A DNA stretch of 64,000 nucleotides from Streptomyces aculeolatus (lineage in GTDB: Bacteria > Actinomycetota > Actinomycetes > Streptomycetales > Streptomycetaceae), in contig NZ_JAINRD010000001.1 in NCBI RefSeq assembly GCF_020400605.1, positions 620,001 through 684,000 of the forward strand. Direction: 5' to 3'. The translations under genes and the position numbers were made by a program. Positions within the stretch are counted from its first letter, which is position 1. Every line of letters starts with the position of its first letter. Shown piece by piece: positions 8,285 through 17,082 of the stretch. A model generated the notes under the pieces. It ran no database searches, was not told where the DNA came from, and saw only the letters and a program-made list of their open reading frames with translations.

Positions 8285-8362
8285 CGGGCCCCGCGACCTT
8301 CACCCGTACGGGGAGAGGACGGCCGCCCGGCGGCCCGGTCCCCACCGGTTACGCTCAGGCCC

Positions 8363-9958
8363 ATGGATTTCCGCAGCCTGTTCCGTACGGCCGCACCCGT
8401 CACCGCGCTGGCGGTGCTGCTCGCCGCCGCCGGATGTGACTCCGCCGGCTCCGACGACGGCGGTACGGACACCGGCGGCAGAGGCGCGGACGCCGCCCGC
8501 GCCGGCAGCGTCAGCAAGGTGCTCGAACCGCTCCCGGCGCAGACCCCCGCGGACCTGGAGCCGTACTACGAGCAGAAGCTGCGCTGGACCGGCTGCGACT
8601 CCCCCGGCTTCGAGTGCGCCACGCTGCGCGTACCGCTGGACTACGCGGAGCCGGGCGGCGGGGACCTGGAACTGGCGGTGGCCCGCAAGGAGGCCGAGAA
8701 CCCCGGGGAGCGCCTGGGCGCGCTGCACGTGAACCCGGGCGGCCCGGGGGCGTCGGCGATCGAGTTCCTGCAGAACTTCGCGGGCATCGGCTACCCGGAG
8801 GAGGTCAGGGCCCGCTACGACATCGTGGCGATGGACCCGCGGGGCGTGGGCGGCAGCCAGCCGGTGAAGTGCCTGACGGACGCGGAGTTCGAGGCGCACA
8901 CGCAGGTCGACCAGACGCCCGACGACGAGGGCGAGGTCGAGGCGCTGACCGCGTCGTTCGACCGCTTCGCGCAGGGCTGCGAGAAGCGCGCGGGCAAGCT
9001 GCTGGGCCACGTCTCGACGGAGGAGGCGGCCCGGGACATGGACGTGTTCCGCGGCGTCCTCGGCGACAAGAAGCTGACGTACGTCGGCGCCTCGTACGGC
9101 ACGATGCTCGGCGCGACCTACGCGGGCCTCTTCCCGCAGCGCGCCGGCCGCCTGGTCCTCGACGGCGCGATGGACCCGTCCCTCACCTCCCGCCAGCTCA
9201 ACCTGGACCAGAACGCCGGCTTCACCACGGCCTTCGACGCCTTCGCCGAGGACTGCGTCCAGCGCTCGGACTGCCCGCTCGGCACGGGCAGCGCCGAGGA
9301 CGCGGCCAAGCAGCTCCGCGACTTCCTGGACCGCCTCGACTCGAAGCCGGTGCCGACCGGGGAGCAGCGCAAGCTGGGCGAGCCGCTGGCGACGATGGGC
9401 GTGCTCATGGCGATGTACCAGGAGGACTTCTGGCCGCAGCTGCGCGACTCGCTGACCGACGCGATGGAGCGCAAGGACGGCAGCGGACTGCTGGCGCTGG
9501 CGGACATGTACTTCGAGCGCGAGCCGGACGGCTCGTACGGCAGCATGATGTACGGCTTCGCGGCCGTGAACTGCATCGACCAGCCGCCCCCCTTCGAGAC
9601 CCCGGCGGACGTCGAGAAGGTGGTCCCGGACTTCGAGGCGGACTCCCCGGTCTTCGGCCGCGACTTCGCCTGGGCCGCCCTGAACTGCGCCGACTGGCCC
9701 GTCACCGCCACCGGCGAGGCCAACCGCATCGAGGCGTCGGGCACCCCGCCGATCCTGGTCGTCGGCACGACCCGCGACCCGGCGACCCCGTACGTCTGGG
9801 CGGAGAGCCTGGCCGCCCAGCTGGAGGAGGGCGTGCTGCTGACGTACGAGGGCGACGGCCACACGGCGTACGCGCGGGGCAACGGCTGCATCGACGACGC
9901 GGTCGATACCTTCCTCCTGGAAGGCACCCCGCCCCAGAACGGCAAACGCTGCGAGTGA
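8363..9958 (+). CDS. Secreted tripeptidyl-aminopeptidase-like lipoprotein (alpha/beta hydrolase)
   Basis: A 531-residue serine peptidase of the Streptomyces Tap/Slp type, which removes N-terminal peptides outside the cell. Residues 1-25 form a lipoprotein signal with lipobox LAAAGC (C25). The hydrolase core begins with a DYAEPGGGDLELAVAR-like motif and has the oxyanion segment NPGGPGAS. The nucleophile is S244 (GASYGTMLG). The C-terminal TAP-like domain holds the remaining triad residues in VVGTTRDPATPY (Asp) and GDGHTAY (His), followed by the conserved Cys-containing tail. It follows holB on the same strand with a 78-base gap. Family assignment is firm; exact peptide specificity is not known. 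Confidence 0.88.
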   Translation: MDFRSLFRTAAPVTALAVLLAAAGCDSAGSDDGGTDTGGRGADAARAGSVSKVLEPLPAQTPADLEPYYEQKLRWTGCDSPGFECATLRVPLDYAEPGGGDLELAVARKEAENPGERLGALHVNPGGPGASAIEFLQNFAGIGYPEEVRARYDIVAMDPRGVGGSQPVKCLTDAEFEAHTQVDQTPDDEGEVEALTASFDRFAQGCEKRAGKLLGHVSTEEAARDMDVFRGVLGDKKLTYVGASYGTMLGATYAGLFPQRAGRLVLDGAMDPSLTSRQLNLDQNAGFTTAFDAFAEDCVQRSDCPLGTGSAEDAAKQLRDFLDRLDSKPVPTGEQRKLGEPLATMGVLMAMYQEDFWPQLRDSLTDAMERKDGSGLLALADMYFEREPDGSYGSMMYGFAAVNCIDQPPPFETPADVEKVVPDFEADSPVFGRDFAWAALNCADWPVTATGEANRIEASGTPPILVVGTTRDPATPYVWAESLAAQLEEGVLLTYEGDGHTAYARGNGCIDDAVDTFLLEGTPPQNGKRCE

Positions 9959-10050
9959 CCGCCCCGGCCCCCCACCCGCAAACCGCGTGCAGAGGACCCC
10001 GGGGAACTGTGTAAACTTGTCGCCGTTGCCAGGGCCCCGGCCCGCAACCT

Positions 10051-10124
10051 GCCGCCTTAGCTCAGTCGGCCAGAGCGACGCACTCGTAATGCGTAGGTCA
10101 AGGGTTCGATTCCCTTAGGCGGCT
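10051..10124 (+). tRNA. tRNA-Thr (anticodon CGT)
   Basis: The full cloverleaf can be folded by eye: acceptor GCCGCCT/AGGCGGC, D-stem GCTC/GAGC, anticodon stem ACGCA/TGCGT with loop CTCGTAA (anticodon CGT), variable AGGTC, and T-stem AAGGG/CCCTT with loop TTCGATT. The discriminator is T10124 and a genomic CCA follows at 10125-10127. A possible -10 (TAAACT) lies at 10012-10017. It decodes ACG, a frequent codon here. A strong terminator follows at once. Such tRNA 3' ends are common integration sites, but no integrase or att repeat is present. Confidence 0.97.
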
Positions 10125-10131
10125 CCACAGG

Positions 10132-10162
10132 ACCCCAGCTCAGAGATTCTCTGAGCTGGGGT
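10132..10162 (+). terminator. Terminator of the tRNA-Thr gene
   Basis: ACCCCAGCTCAGAGA (10132-10146) and its exact complement (10148-10162) form a near-perfect hairpin starting 5 bases after the tRNA CCA and followed by TTCTTGTGTT. It probably also limits read-through into the convergent LLM gene. Confidence 0.85.
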
Positions 10163-10182
10163 TCTTGTGTTGAGCTGGTCGG

Positions 10183-11223
10183 TCAGGCGAGGAGCTGGGC
10201 GAGACGGGCCATCTCGGTGGGTGGGTCCGTTACCGGTTGGATGACCAGTTCGTCGATGCCTGTCTGTTCCAGCGTGGCGATGCGGGTGCGGAGGTCCTCG
10301 CGGGTGCCGATCAGGGCCAGCGCGGTCATCAGCTCGGGGAGGATCAGGTCCCGGTCCTGGGGGGTGATGCGGTCCAGGTAGCCGGGGTACAGCTTGGTGT
10401 AGCGGTCCGGGGCGGTGGCGGTGGTGCCGCGGCGGTGCAGGAGGCGGCGTACCGCCTCGCGTTCGGCCGGGCCGAGTCGTTCTGCGGCGGCCGGGGTGTC
10501 GGCCGCGTAGGCCAGCAGGGACATGACCAGGTGGCCGGTCGCGTCGCGGGCTGCGGCGCCGTGGGGGTCCTCGTCCTCGTCGAGGATGTGGAGCGCCGTG
10601 ACCAGGTAGCAGTTCCCGCGGGGCGCGCCGGGGGCGGCGTTGCGGCGGGCCTCGCGCAGGGCCTGCCACGCGGCCGGGTCGAGCAGGCCGACCGAGATGA
10701 GGCCCGCGCCGCGGCGGCCGGCGACCGCCGCCGCCTTGGGGCCGTGCAGCGCCGCCACGACGAACTCGATCGGGTCGGTGGTGTTCACGTGCGCTCCCGC
10801 GTGCAGGAACCGGACGTCGCGTACCTGGTCCCCTTCGCGGTACGCGGTCGGGCGCCCGGCGCACAGGTCCTGCACCGCCGTGACGAAGTCCTCCAGCTCT
10901 GCCGCCCTGGTGGGCCCCATGCCCAGCGTGCGCCGGGCGGTGTTCCCGGTGCCGGCCCCGCAGATGATCCGGCCCGGCGCCAGCGCGTTGAGGCTCGCGA
11001 ACGCACTCGCCGCGGCCGGGGCCGAACGCAGCGCCGGTGAGGTCACCCCGATCCCGAGCCTGATCCGGCGGGTCGCCTTCGCGCAGAGGCTCAGGGCGAC
11101 GAAGGGGTCCCCGTGGACCATCGGGGTGTCGTAGACCCAGAAGCTGTCGAGTCCCAACTCCTCGGCCCGTACGGCGAGATCCTCCACCCCGGGCCGCGCG
11201 GCCACCACCACACCTGCACGCAT
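10183..11223 (-). CDS. LLM-class F420-dependent oxidoreductase
   Basis: A 346-residue luciferase-like TIM-barrel protein of the F420/flavin-dependent family that includes methylenetetrahydromethanopterin-reductase-like enzymes. I start it at ATG 11223 (MRAGVVVAARPG), which has GGAGG four bases upstream; the longer frame adds only an Arg-rich, non-homologous leader. Typical segments are ELGLDSFWVYDTP, RIRLGIGVTSPALRSAPA, LNALAPGRIICGAGTG and the C-terminal LIGTREDLRTRIATLEQTGIDELVI. The substrate is unknown. It is transcribed toward the tRNA terminator and overlaps nothing. The class is confident; cofactor choice (F420 versus FMN) is inferred from actinobacterial relatives. Confidence 0.85.
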   Translation of the reverse strand: MRAGVVVAARPGVEDLAVRAEELGLDSFWVYDTPMVHGDPFVALSLCAKATRRIRLGIGVTSPALRSAPAAASAFASLNALAPGRIICGAGTGNTARRTLGMGPTRAAELEDFVTAVQDLCAGRPTAYREGDQVRDVRFLHAGAHVNTTDPIEFVVAALHGPKAAAVAGRRGAGLISVGLLDPAAWQALREARRNAAPGAPRGNCYLVTALHILDEDEDPHGAAARDATGHLVMSLLAYAADTPAAAERLGPAEREAVRRLLHRRGTTATAPDRYTKLYPGYLDRITPQDRDLILPELMTALALIGTREDLRTRIATLEQTGIDELVIQPVTDPPTEMARLAQLLA

Positions 11224-11314
11224 CCAGCCTCCGCCCGCAGAACCCGACCGGCTCCCGCCGCGGAACCGCGGCACCTTACTCCTGCCCCGTCCGGGCCCGC
11301 CCGGCACCCGGAGG

Positions 11315-12448
11315 CTACGGCGCGTCGTCATGCCGGGCGCCCGAGCCGGCGGGCGGCGTGCGCACGGGCCACCGTTTCCAGACCGCGACGTGCAGGATCA
11401 CCGCGGTGCTCAGGGCGTTCAGCATGACGTGCGTCGTCCAGCTCCACTCGCGCTCCTGCGGCACATCGAGGGCGTGGGCGAGCTTCGGGAGCAGCCAGAC
11501 CAGCAGCGCGGTGAGGGCCACGGCGATCAGCACCGCGAGGGTACGGCCCGGGACAGGGGTCAGCCGGATCGCCGGCCAGGCCTCGAAGAGCATGGCCACC
11601 AGCAGGATGCAGCCGATGGCGGCGCCGGCGGTCGCGGTGATCCGGGGTCCTGGCCAGTCGAGGACGTGGAAGGCGAGCAGGTAGGCGGCCCATCCGCAGG
11701 CGACCACGGTGACGTTGCCGAGCAGCAGTCGCCGCGGTGTCCGGTCGACCCGGGCGAACGGCCAGCCGCGCAGCGCGACCCAGAAGAGCATCTGCCACGC
11801 GCCGATCGACGTGAACCAGGCGCCGTAGTTCTCCGACTCGACGGCGTCCGAGCGCACCAGTGCAAGCCAGGCGACCAGGCCGAGCACCCAGCACAGCGCC
11901 ACGGCGGCGAGACCGGCCGGTATGGGGTGCAGGCGGCCCAGCGGGCGGCGTTCGCAGACCAGGGTGAGCTGCAGTACGAGCGTGAAGATGCTGCCGGCCA
12001 GGGAGTTCGCGGCCGGGTCGAGACCGGGGTGTGCGGGGCCCGGGACGAACACCCCGGCCAGGTCGGAACCGTTGACGATGAGCTGGCCGAGTACGGCCAG
12101 CACCACGCCGCCGGCCACGACGAGAGCCGTGTCGTACAGGCCGGACCAGGGGCGGGAGAACCGTGTGCCGGGCCAGTCCTCCCACCAGAACGCGATCATG
12201 GCCATGATCGGCAGCGCGAACGTGGTGAGGGGCCCGAGCACGACCAGCGAGTGGAGGGCGCCGCCCGCGGCTGCGGACAGCAGCACGGTGACGGGGAGAA
12301 CGAAGGCCAGCCCGATCAGGCCGCGGACCGGCTGGTTCGCCCTGGCGTCGGCCAGCGCGGCCGGACTCAGCGCGTCCGGCCGGCTGACCGCGGGGCGGGC
12401 GTCGGGGATGCCGGCGGGTGGTGCGGTCACCAGCCGTTCAGAGGACAT
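11315..12448 (-). CDS. Polytopic membrane protein, fourth gene of the Mo-hydroxylase operon
   Basis: Unrecognised 377-residue membrane protein with about ten hydrophobic segments spread over the whole length and short polar loops, several carrying Trp. Its ATG lies 11 bases inside the 3' end of the molybdenum-subunit gene, so it is translationally coupled to the Pao-type operon. No transporter signature, haem-binding His pair or quinone motif is obvious. It might anchor the oxidase, pass electrons to the membrane or move the substrate, but only the gene position supports this. Confidence 0.65.
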   Translation of the reverse strand: MSSERLVTAPPAGIPDARPAVSRPDALSPAALADARANQPVRGLIGLAFVLPVTVLLSAAAGGALHSLVVLGPLTTFALPIMAMIAFWWEDWPGTRFSRPWSGLYDTALVVAGGVVLAVLGQLIVNGSDLAGVFVPGPAHPGLDPAANSLAGSIFTLVLQLTLVCERRPLGRLHPIPAGLAAVALCWVLGLVAWLALVRSDAVESENYGAWFTSIGAWQMLFWVALRGWPFARVDRTPRRLLLGNVTVVACGWAAYLLAFHVLDWPGPRITATAGAAIGCILLVAMLFEAWPAIRLTPVPGRTLAVLIAVALTALLVWLLPKLAHALDVPQEREWSWTTHVMLNALSTAVILHVAVWKRWPVRTPPAGSGARHDDAP

Positions 12449-14648
12449 GTTCCAGCCGGATCGGCAGCCGGCGCATGCGCCGGCCGGTCGCGTGGTGCAC
12501 GGCGTTGGCGATGGCCGCGGACACGCCCACCATGCAGATCTCGCCGACGCCCTTCACGCCGGCGGGATTGAACCGCAGGTCGGGTTCGTCGATGAAGTCG
12601 ACGTCGATCTGCTGGACGTCCAGGTTGACCGGCACCGGGTAGTCCTCCAGCGTCGTGTTGAGGAACCCGCCGAACCGGGAGTCCACCTCGCTCTCCTCGC
12701 GCAGCGCCTGCCCGATCCCCCACACCACGCCGCCGCGGACCTGGCTGGCCGCGGTGACCGGGCTGGCCACCCGGCCGCAGTCCACGACGCTGACCACGCG
12801 CGGTACGCGGATGCGCCGCGTGGTCCGTTCGATCCGGACCTCGACGAAGTGCGCGGCCCAGCTGAACGTGACGAACTCGGGGTAGACCGGCCCTCCGATG
12901 GCGAGGACGCCCTTGTCGAGTTGCGCGAGGTCGTCCCGGCTCTGGCCGGGTGCCAGCGTGGTCGCCTCGACCGCCACCGCCGGCCGCCCCGTGGCGCGGA
13001 CCGCGGCCGCGACGTCCACGTCGCCGGAGGCGGGGACGTCCAGGGCCTCGCGCAGTTCGCCGAGGGCGGCCTGCACGGCGGGCAGCGCGCTCGCGGTGCC
13101 CCAGGAGCCGGCGGTGAGGTGCTGCGGCGCCACCCGCGTGTCGCCGGCCCGTACGATCACGGTGTCCACCGGCACGCCGAGGTCCCGTGCGACGAGCAGC
13201 GCGACGGCCGAGCGGAGGCCCTGGCCGAACTCGTGCCCGCCGACGCCGACGGTGAGGGTGCCGTCGGCCACCGCGGACAGGTGCGCGACGACCGGCACGA
13301 TGCCGCCGGGATAGCAGCCGGCCGCCACGCCCCAGCCGACGGCCGAACCGTCCTCGGCGGTCATCGAGCCCGGCTCCGGATCGCGTGCGTCCCAGCCGAA
13401 GCGGGCCGCGCCGCGGCGCAGGCACTCGGCCAGGTGCCGGCCGGAGAAGGGCAGGCCGGTGACCGGGTCGGTGGGGGTGTCGTGGGCCAGCCGCAGCTCG
13501 ACCGGGTCGCGGCCGGTCGCGTAGGCGAGTTCGTCCATGGCCGACTCGAACGCGAACATCGACGGGCTCTCGTGCGGCGAGCGCATGAAGCCGGGGGTCT
13601 GCACGTCGGTGCGGACCAGCCGCTGCTCGCCGCGGAACGCGGGTGTCGCGTAGAGCCGGGACGAGACCGTGGTGATCTCGCTCGGGAACAGGTCGTGCCG
13701 CGAGGTCTGCTGGTCGACCTCGTGGATCGCGGCGAGGAGTTCGCCCTTCTCGTTCGCGCCCAGCCGCACCTGGTGCACCGTGTTCGGCCGGAACGCGCCG
13801 AGGTGGAAGACCTGCGGCCGGGGCAGCACCATCTTCACCGGCCTGCCGAGCCGGCGCGCGGCGACGGCGATCGGCCCGAGGTGCAGGTGCATGGCGTTCT
13901 TCTGGCCGAATCCGCCGCCGACGTACGGCGAGCGGACCTCGACGTCGGCCGGGTCGATGCCGAGCTGGGTGGCGAGCCCGAACCGTACCGCGTTCGCGTT
14001 CTGGGTGGTGTCGTCGACGATCAGCCGGTCGCCCTCCCAGTGCACGACGCTCGCGTTGGGCTCCATCGGCATCGCGTGCTGGGCGGGATGCTCGTAGGTG
14101 CCGGTGATCTGCACCGGGCTGGCCGCGAACGCCGCCTCCGCGTCGCCGACCTTGACATCGGCCAGGAACGGCAGCGGGATCGCCTGTTCCTGCAGTACGG
14201 TCTCGGCGCCCTCGGCGCCGATCTTCACCGTGAACGGTTCCTCCTCGTACTCGGCCGTGATCAGCTGTGCCGCCTCGGTGGCGGCGACCAGGCTGTCGGC
14301 CACGACCAGCGCGACCGGCTGGCCGCGGTAGGCGATGCGGTCGTCGCGCAGCGGCTGGAGGCTCTGCACGGCGTGCCCGCCGGCCATGAGGAAGCCGACG
14401 TCGTGCAGCTCGTCCGGGCCGAACCGCGTGATCACCAGCCGGACGCCGGGCACGGCTTCGGCGGCGGCCGTGTCGACGCGTACCACGCGTCCCTTGCCGA
14501 TCCGCGCGGTGGCCCACGCCCCGTACGCGACGTTCTCGGGTACTCGGTCGACGGCGTAGCGGGCGCGCCCGGTGACCTTCTCGCGGGCATCGACGCGACG
14601 GGTGTCCAGCGGCGGGCCGGTGGTGCCCGGAGCGTCGGCGACGGTCAT
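12438..14648 (-). CDS. Molybdenum-cofactor subunit of a xanthine-oxidase-family (PaoC-like) aldehyde oxidase
   Basis: A 736-residue large subunit that binds the molybdopterin cofactor and oxidises aldehydes or N-heterocycles. The start is ATG 14648 (MTVADAPGTTG), overlapping the FAD-subunit stop by four bases. Visible features are the N-terminal RVDAREKVTGRARYAVD, the cofactor segment PYVGGGFGQKNAMH, the middle segment MFAFESAMDELAYATG, and near the C-terminus GVKGVGEICMVG, whose Glu is the family's catalytic base. The gene order (2Fe-2S, FAD, Mo) and the iron-sulfur FAD subunit point to the periplasmic-aldehyde-oxidase type rather than xanthine dehydrogenase. No MocA-type cytosine transferase is adjacent. 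Confidence 0.88.
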   Translation of the reverse strand: MTVADAPGTTGPPLDTRRVDAREKVTGRARYAVDRVPENVAYGAWATARIGKGRVVRVDTAAAEAVPGVRLVITRFGPDELHDVGFLMAGGHAVQSLQPLRDDRIAYRGQPVALVVADSLVAATEAAQLITAEYEEEPFTVKIGAEGAETVLQEQAIPLPFLADVKVGDAEAAFAASPVQITGTYEHPAQHAMPMEPNASVVHWEGDRLIVDDTTQNANAVRFGLATQLGIDPADVEVRSPYVGGGFGQKNAMHLHLGPIAVAARRLGRPVKMVLPRPQVFHLGAFRPNTVHQVRLGANEKGELLAAIHEVDQQTSRHDLFPSEITTVSSRLYATPAFRGEQRLVRTDVQTPGFMRSPHESPSMFAFESAMDELAYATGRDPVELRLAHDTPTDPVTGLPFSGRHLAECLRRGAARFGWDARDPEPGSMTAEDGSAVGWGVAAGCYPGGIVPVVAHLSAVADGTLTVGVGGHEFGQGLRSAVALLVARDLGVPVDTVIVRAGDTRVAPQHLTAGSWGTASALPAVQAALGELREALDVPASGDVDVAAAVRATGRPAVAVEATTLAPGQSRDDLAQLDKGVLAIGGPVYPEFVTFSWAAHFVEVRIERTTRRIRVPRVVSVVDCGRVASPVTAASQVRGGVVWGIGQALREESEVDSRFGGFLNTTLEDYPVPVNLDVQQIDVDFIDEPDLRFNPAGVKGVGEICMVGVSAAIANAVHHATGRRMRRLPIRLEHVL

Positions 14649-15646
14649 CGGGTGGCTCGCTCTCCGGCGATGCGCAGCGCGTCGGCGACCGTGCGCACGC
14701 CCAGTTCGATACGGAATCCGTTCTCGGCGCCGGAGCGTGCCCCGGCGAAGGCGGCCTCTCCGGCGCGCCGAGCGGTCTGCGGCGTCAGCGGCCCGCCGAT
14801 CAGGGTCTGTTCCGCCTCCGTGGCCCGCCACGGCCGGGTGGCTACGCCGCCGAGCCCGATGCGGCAGTCGCCGACCGTGCCGTCCGCGTCGACGGTCAGG
14901 CCGACGGCCGCGGCGGCGAGGGCGAACGCGTAGGACTCGCGATCACGGATCTTGAGGTACGTGGACCCCCGCCCTGCCGGGGTCGCGGGCACCCGGATGC
15001 GGACGATCAGCTCGTCCGGGGCGAGCACGTGCTCGCGGGTCGGCTCGTCGCCGGGTTCGACGTGCAGCCCGGCCAGCGGCACGGTGCGTTCGCCGGCGGG
15101 GCCGGTGACGTCGACGACGGCGTCGAACGCGAGGAGCATGACGGCGAAGTCGCCGGGGTACGTGGCGATGCACGCGTCGCTGCCGCCGAGCAGCGCGTGC
15201 GCGCGGTCGTGGCCGCCGACGGCGGCGCAGCCGCTGCCGGGGTCGCGCTTGTTGCACGGGAACTCGGTGCCGTTGCGGAAGTACGGGCAGCGGGTGCGCT
15301 GGAGGAGGTTCCCGCCGACGGTCGCCATGTTCCGCAACTGCTGCGACGCGGCCTGCCACAGCGACTCCGCCAGGCCCGGGTACGCGGTGCGGATCACCGG
15401 GTGGTCGGCGACGTCGGCCATGCGCGCGCCGGCCCCGAAGACCAGTTCCCGCTCGCCGGCGTCGATGGTGTCCAGTTCGGCGATCCGGTGCACGTCGACG
15501 ACCGCGGGAGGTGTCTCGATCTCCAACTTCATCAGGTCGTACAGGGTGGTGCCGCCGGCCAGGATCCTGGTGCCGGGCGGTGCGGTGCGCAGGGCGGCCA
15601 CGGTGGCGTCCACGGTGTCGGGCGCGACGTAGGAGAAGGCACGCAT
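14645..15646 (-). CDS. FAD (and probable 4Fe-4S) subunit of the Pao-type aldehyde oxidase
   Basis: A 333-residue FAD-binding subunit (CO-dehydrogenase flavoprotein fold). FAD contacts are RILAGGTTLYDLMK (about residues 27-40) and ATVGGNLLQRTRC. Unlike plain xanthine-dehydrogenase flavin subunits, it carries the Cys-rich insert of PaoB/YagS: C120, C131, C140 and C159 can hold an extra [4Fe-4S] cluster. It therefore passes electrons from the Mo site through 2Fe-2S clusters to FAD, with an additional cluster. It starts four bases after the 2Fe-2S gene's stop and overlaps the next gene by ATGA. Confidence 0.88.
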   Translation of the reverse strand: MRAFSYVAPDTVDATVAALRTAPPGTRILAGGTTLYDLMKLEIETPPAVVDVHRIAELDTIDAGERELVFGAGARMADVADHPVIRTAYPGLAESLWQAASQQLRNMATVGGNLLQRTRCPYFRNGTEFPCNKRDPGSGCAAVGGHDRAHALLGGSDACIATYPGDFAVMLLAFDAVVDVTGPAGERTVPLAGLHVEPGDEPTREHVLAPDELIVRIRVPATPAGRGSTYLKIRDRESYAFALAAAAVGLTVDADGTVGDCRIGLGGVATRPWRATEAEQTLIGGPLTPQTARRAGEAAFAGARSGAENGFRIELGVRTVADALRIAGERATR

Positions 15647-15650
15647 GACG

Positions 15651-16145
15651 TCACGCCCCGTTCCGTACCGCGTCCGCGGTCTGCCGTACGGCGGCCACGA
15701 TGCCCACGTAGGCGGCGCAGCGGCAGATGTTGCCGCTCATGTACTCGCGGATCTCGTCGTCGCTCCCGCAGTGGCCCTCGGCGATGCACGCGATGCCGGA
15801 CATGATCTGACCGGGCGTGCAGTAGCCGCACTGCAACGCGTCATGGTCGATGAACGCCTGCTGCAACGGATGCAGCCCGCTGTCCTCTCCGGCAACGCCC
15901 TCGATGGTGGTCACCGCTTGCCCCGCCACCTGCACGGCGGGGGTCAGGCAGGACAGCACCCGCCGGCCGTCCACGTGCACCGTGCACGCGCCGCAGTGGC
16001 CCTGGTCGCAACCCTTCTTCGTGCCGGTCAGTGCGAGCTGCTCGCGCAGCATGTCCAGGAGGGATTCCCGGGGATCCAAGTCGAGGGATACGTCCCGGCC
16101 GTTGACCGTGCAGGCCAAGGCAACATTTACCTCATTTGTGGGCAT
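15651..16145 (-). CDS. [2Fe-2S] subunit of the Pao-type aldehyde oxidase
   Basis: A 164-residue small subunit with two [2Fe-2S] clusters: a plant-ferredoxin type (C46, C51, C54, C66 in GCDQGHCGACTV...LSC) and the alpha-helical type (C106, C109, C141, C143 in CGYC...CRC). E. coli PaoA has a Tat signal, but this protein starts directly at MPTNEVNVALACTVNGR without one, so the complex is probably cytoplasmic. First gene of a four-gene operon. A TACAAT -10 element ends only eight bases before the ATG, suggesting a leaderless message. Confidence 0.92.
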   Translation of the reverse strand: MPTNEVNVALACTVNGRDVSLDLDPRESLLDMLREQLALTGTKKGCDQGHCGACTVHVDGRRVLSCLTPAVQVAGQAVTTIEGVAGEDSGLHPLQQAFIDHDALQCGYCTPGQIMSGIACIAEGHCGSDDEIREYMSGNICRCAAYVGIVAAVRQTADAVRNGA

Positions 16146-16153
16146 ACCGGGAA

Positions 16154-16159
16154 ATTGTA
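16154..16159 (-). promoter_or_regulatory. TACAAT -10 element giving a leaderless Mo-hydroxylase transcript
   Basis: Read on the minus strand, TACAAT is followed by eight bases and then the ATG at 16145, so transcription should start at or next to the start codon. No clear -35 hexamer is visible, so an activator may be needed. Confidence 0.45.
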
Positions 16160-16250
16160 GGGAGGTCGCAAGGTGCTGCGGCGGACCGGCGGATCCGGCG
16201 CGCCCTCTCGCGGAGAGCCCGGGCAGACGCCGGATGCCCGGGGTCCATCG

Positions 16251-17021
16251 TCAGACGATGCCGGTGCGGATCTCGTCGTAGAGGCGGGTGGGGTCCTCGG
16301 ACAGGGACTTCTTGACGTGGGTGCTCCAGTCGTCCGCCAGGACCTCCGCCGCCCCCGCCGCCAGGCCGTCCAGGCCCGCCCGGACGGCCTGGGCCGGGTC
16401 GCCCTTGGGGCCGGTGTAGGCGGCGCTGAAGTCGGTGTCCACCGCGCCCAGGTGGAGGGCGGTGACCAGGGTGTGCTGCCGGGCCAGTTCCATGCGGACG
16501 GCGTTGGTCAGGGCCCACTGGGCGGCCTTCGACGCGTGGTAGCCGTTGGTGCCCGGGTAGGCGAACCAGGACTGGGCGGACAGGACGTTGAGGACGGCCC
16601 CGCCGCCGTTGGCCGCCAGAGCGGGGGCGAAGGCCCGTACGACGTTGAGGGTGCCCCAGAAGTTCGTCTCCATCTCCGCGCGTACGGCCTCCAGGTCGCC
16701 CGTGACGAGGTCCGTCCAGTGGCTGACGCCCGCGTTGTTCACCACCAGCGTCACGTCCCCCGCCGCTTCGGCCGCGGCTTCTGCCTGGCCGGGGTCCGTC
16801 ACGTCCAGCTTCAGCGGTACGGCGCCGGGGAGGTCGACCGACTCCGGGCGGCGGGCGGTCGCGTACACGCGGGACGCGCCCCGCTCCAGCAACTGCCGGG
16901 CGAAGAGGCGGCCCAGGCCGCGGTTGGCGCCGGTCACCAGGGCGACCGCGCCGTCCAGGCGGAGGCCGGGGTCGGCGGCGGGGGAGGAGTGCGGGCCGGG
17001 TGCTGTGTTCGGTGTGGTCAT
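16251..17021 (-). CDS. Short-chain dehydrogenase/reductase
   Basis: A 256-residue classical SDR that oxidises or reduces an alcohol/ketone with NAD(P). The Rossmann motif is VTGANRGLG, NNAG follows, and the catalytic Ser/Tyr/Lys set is SAQSWFAYPGTNGYHASK. The ATARRP segment after the second strand suggests NADP(H). It is divergent from a MerR regulator, the usual layout for a target of that regulator. The start codon lies six bases after a plausible -10 (TACCGT), so the transcript is probably leaderless. The substrate is unknown. Confidence 0.87.
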   Translation of the reverse strand: MTTPNTAPGPHSSPAADPGLRLDGAVALVTGANRGLGRLFARQLLERGASRVYATARRPESVDLPGAVPLKLDVTDPGQAEAAAEAAGDVTLVVNNAGVSHWTDLVTGDLEAVRAEMETNFWGTLNVVRAFAPALAANGGGAVLNVLSAQSWFAYPGTNGYHASKAAQWALTNAVRMELARQHTLVTALHLGAVDTDFSAAYTGPKGDPAQAVRAGLDGLAAGAAEVLADDWSTHVKKSLSEDPTRLYDEIRTGIV

Positions 17022-17027
17022 GCCTGT

Positions 17028-17059
17028 ACGGTAGAACCTACCGCTGACGTCAGGTGCAA
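17028..17059 (-). promoter_or_regulatory. MerR-type promoter/operator of the SDR gene
   Basis: On the minus strand, -35 TTGCAC (17059-17054) and -10 TACCGT (17033-17028) are separated by 20 bp, the long spacer typical of MerR-activated promoters. The region holds three nested dyads: CGGTAG-AAC-CTACCG (17029-17043), CTGACGTCAG (17044-17053) and ACCT...AGGT (17036-17055). The MerR gene starts at 17083 on the other strand. Confidence 0.5.
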
Positions 17060-17082
17060 GTCCGAAGGGAAGGGGAACGCGC

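Noticed and set aside
10051..10162. tRNA-Thr as an occupied integration site of a mobile element
   Set aside because: No integrase, excisionase or direct repeat of the tRNA 3' end is visible within the window; only the terminator hairpin repeats.
11922..14933. 1003-codon plus-strand open frame opposite the Mo-hydroxylase operon
   Set aside because: No recognisable domain; the minus strand encodes conserved Mo and FAD subunits throughout.
12438..16145. Xanthine dehydrogenase as the Mo enzyme
   Set aside because: The four-Cys insert in the FAD subunit and the gene order fit the aldehyde-oxidase (Pao) type better, and no purine genes are adjacent.
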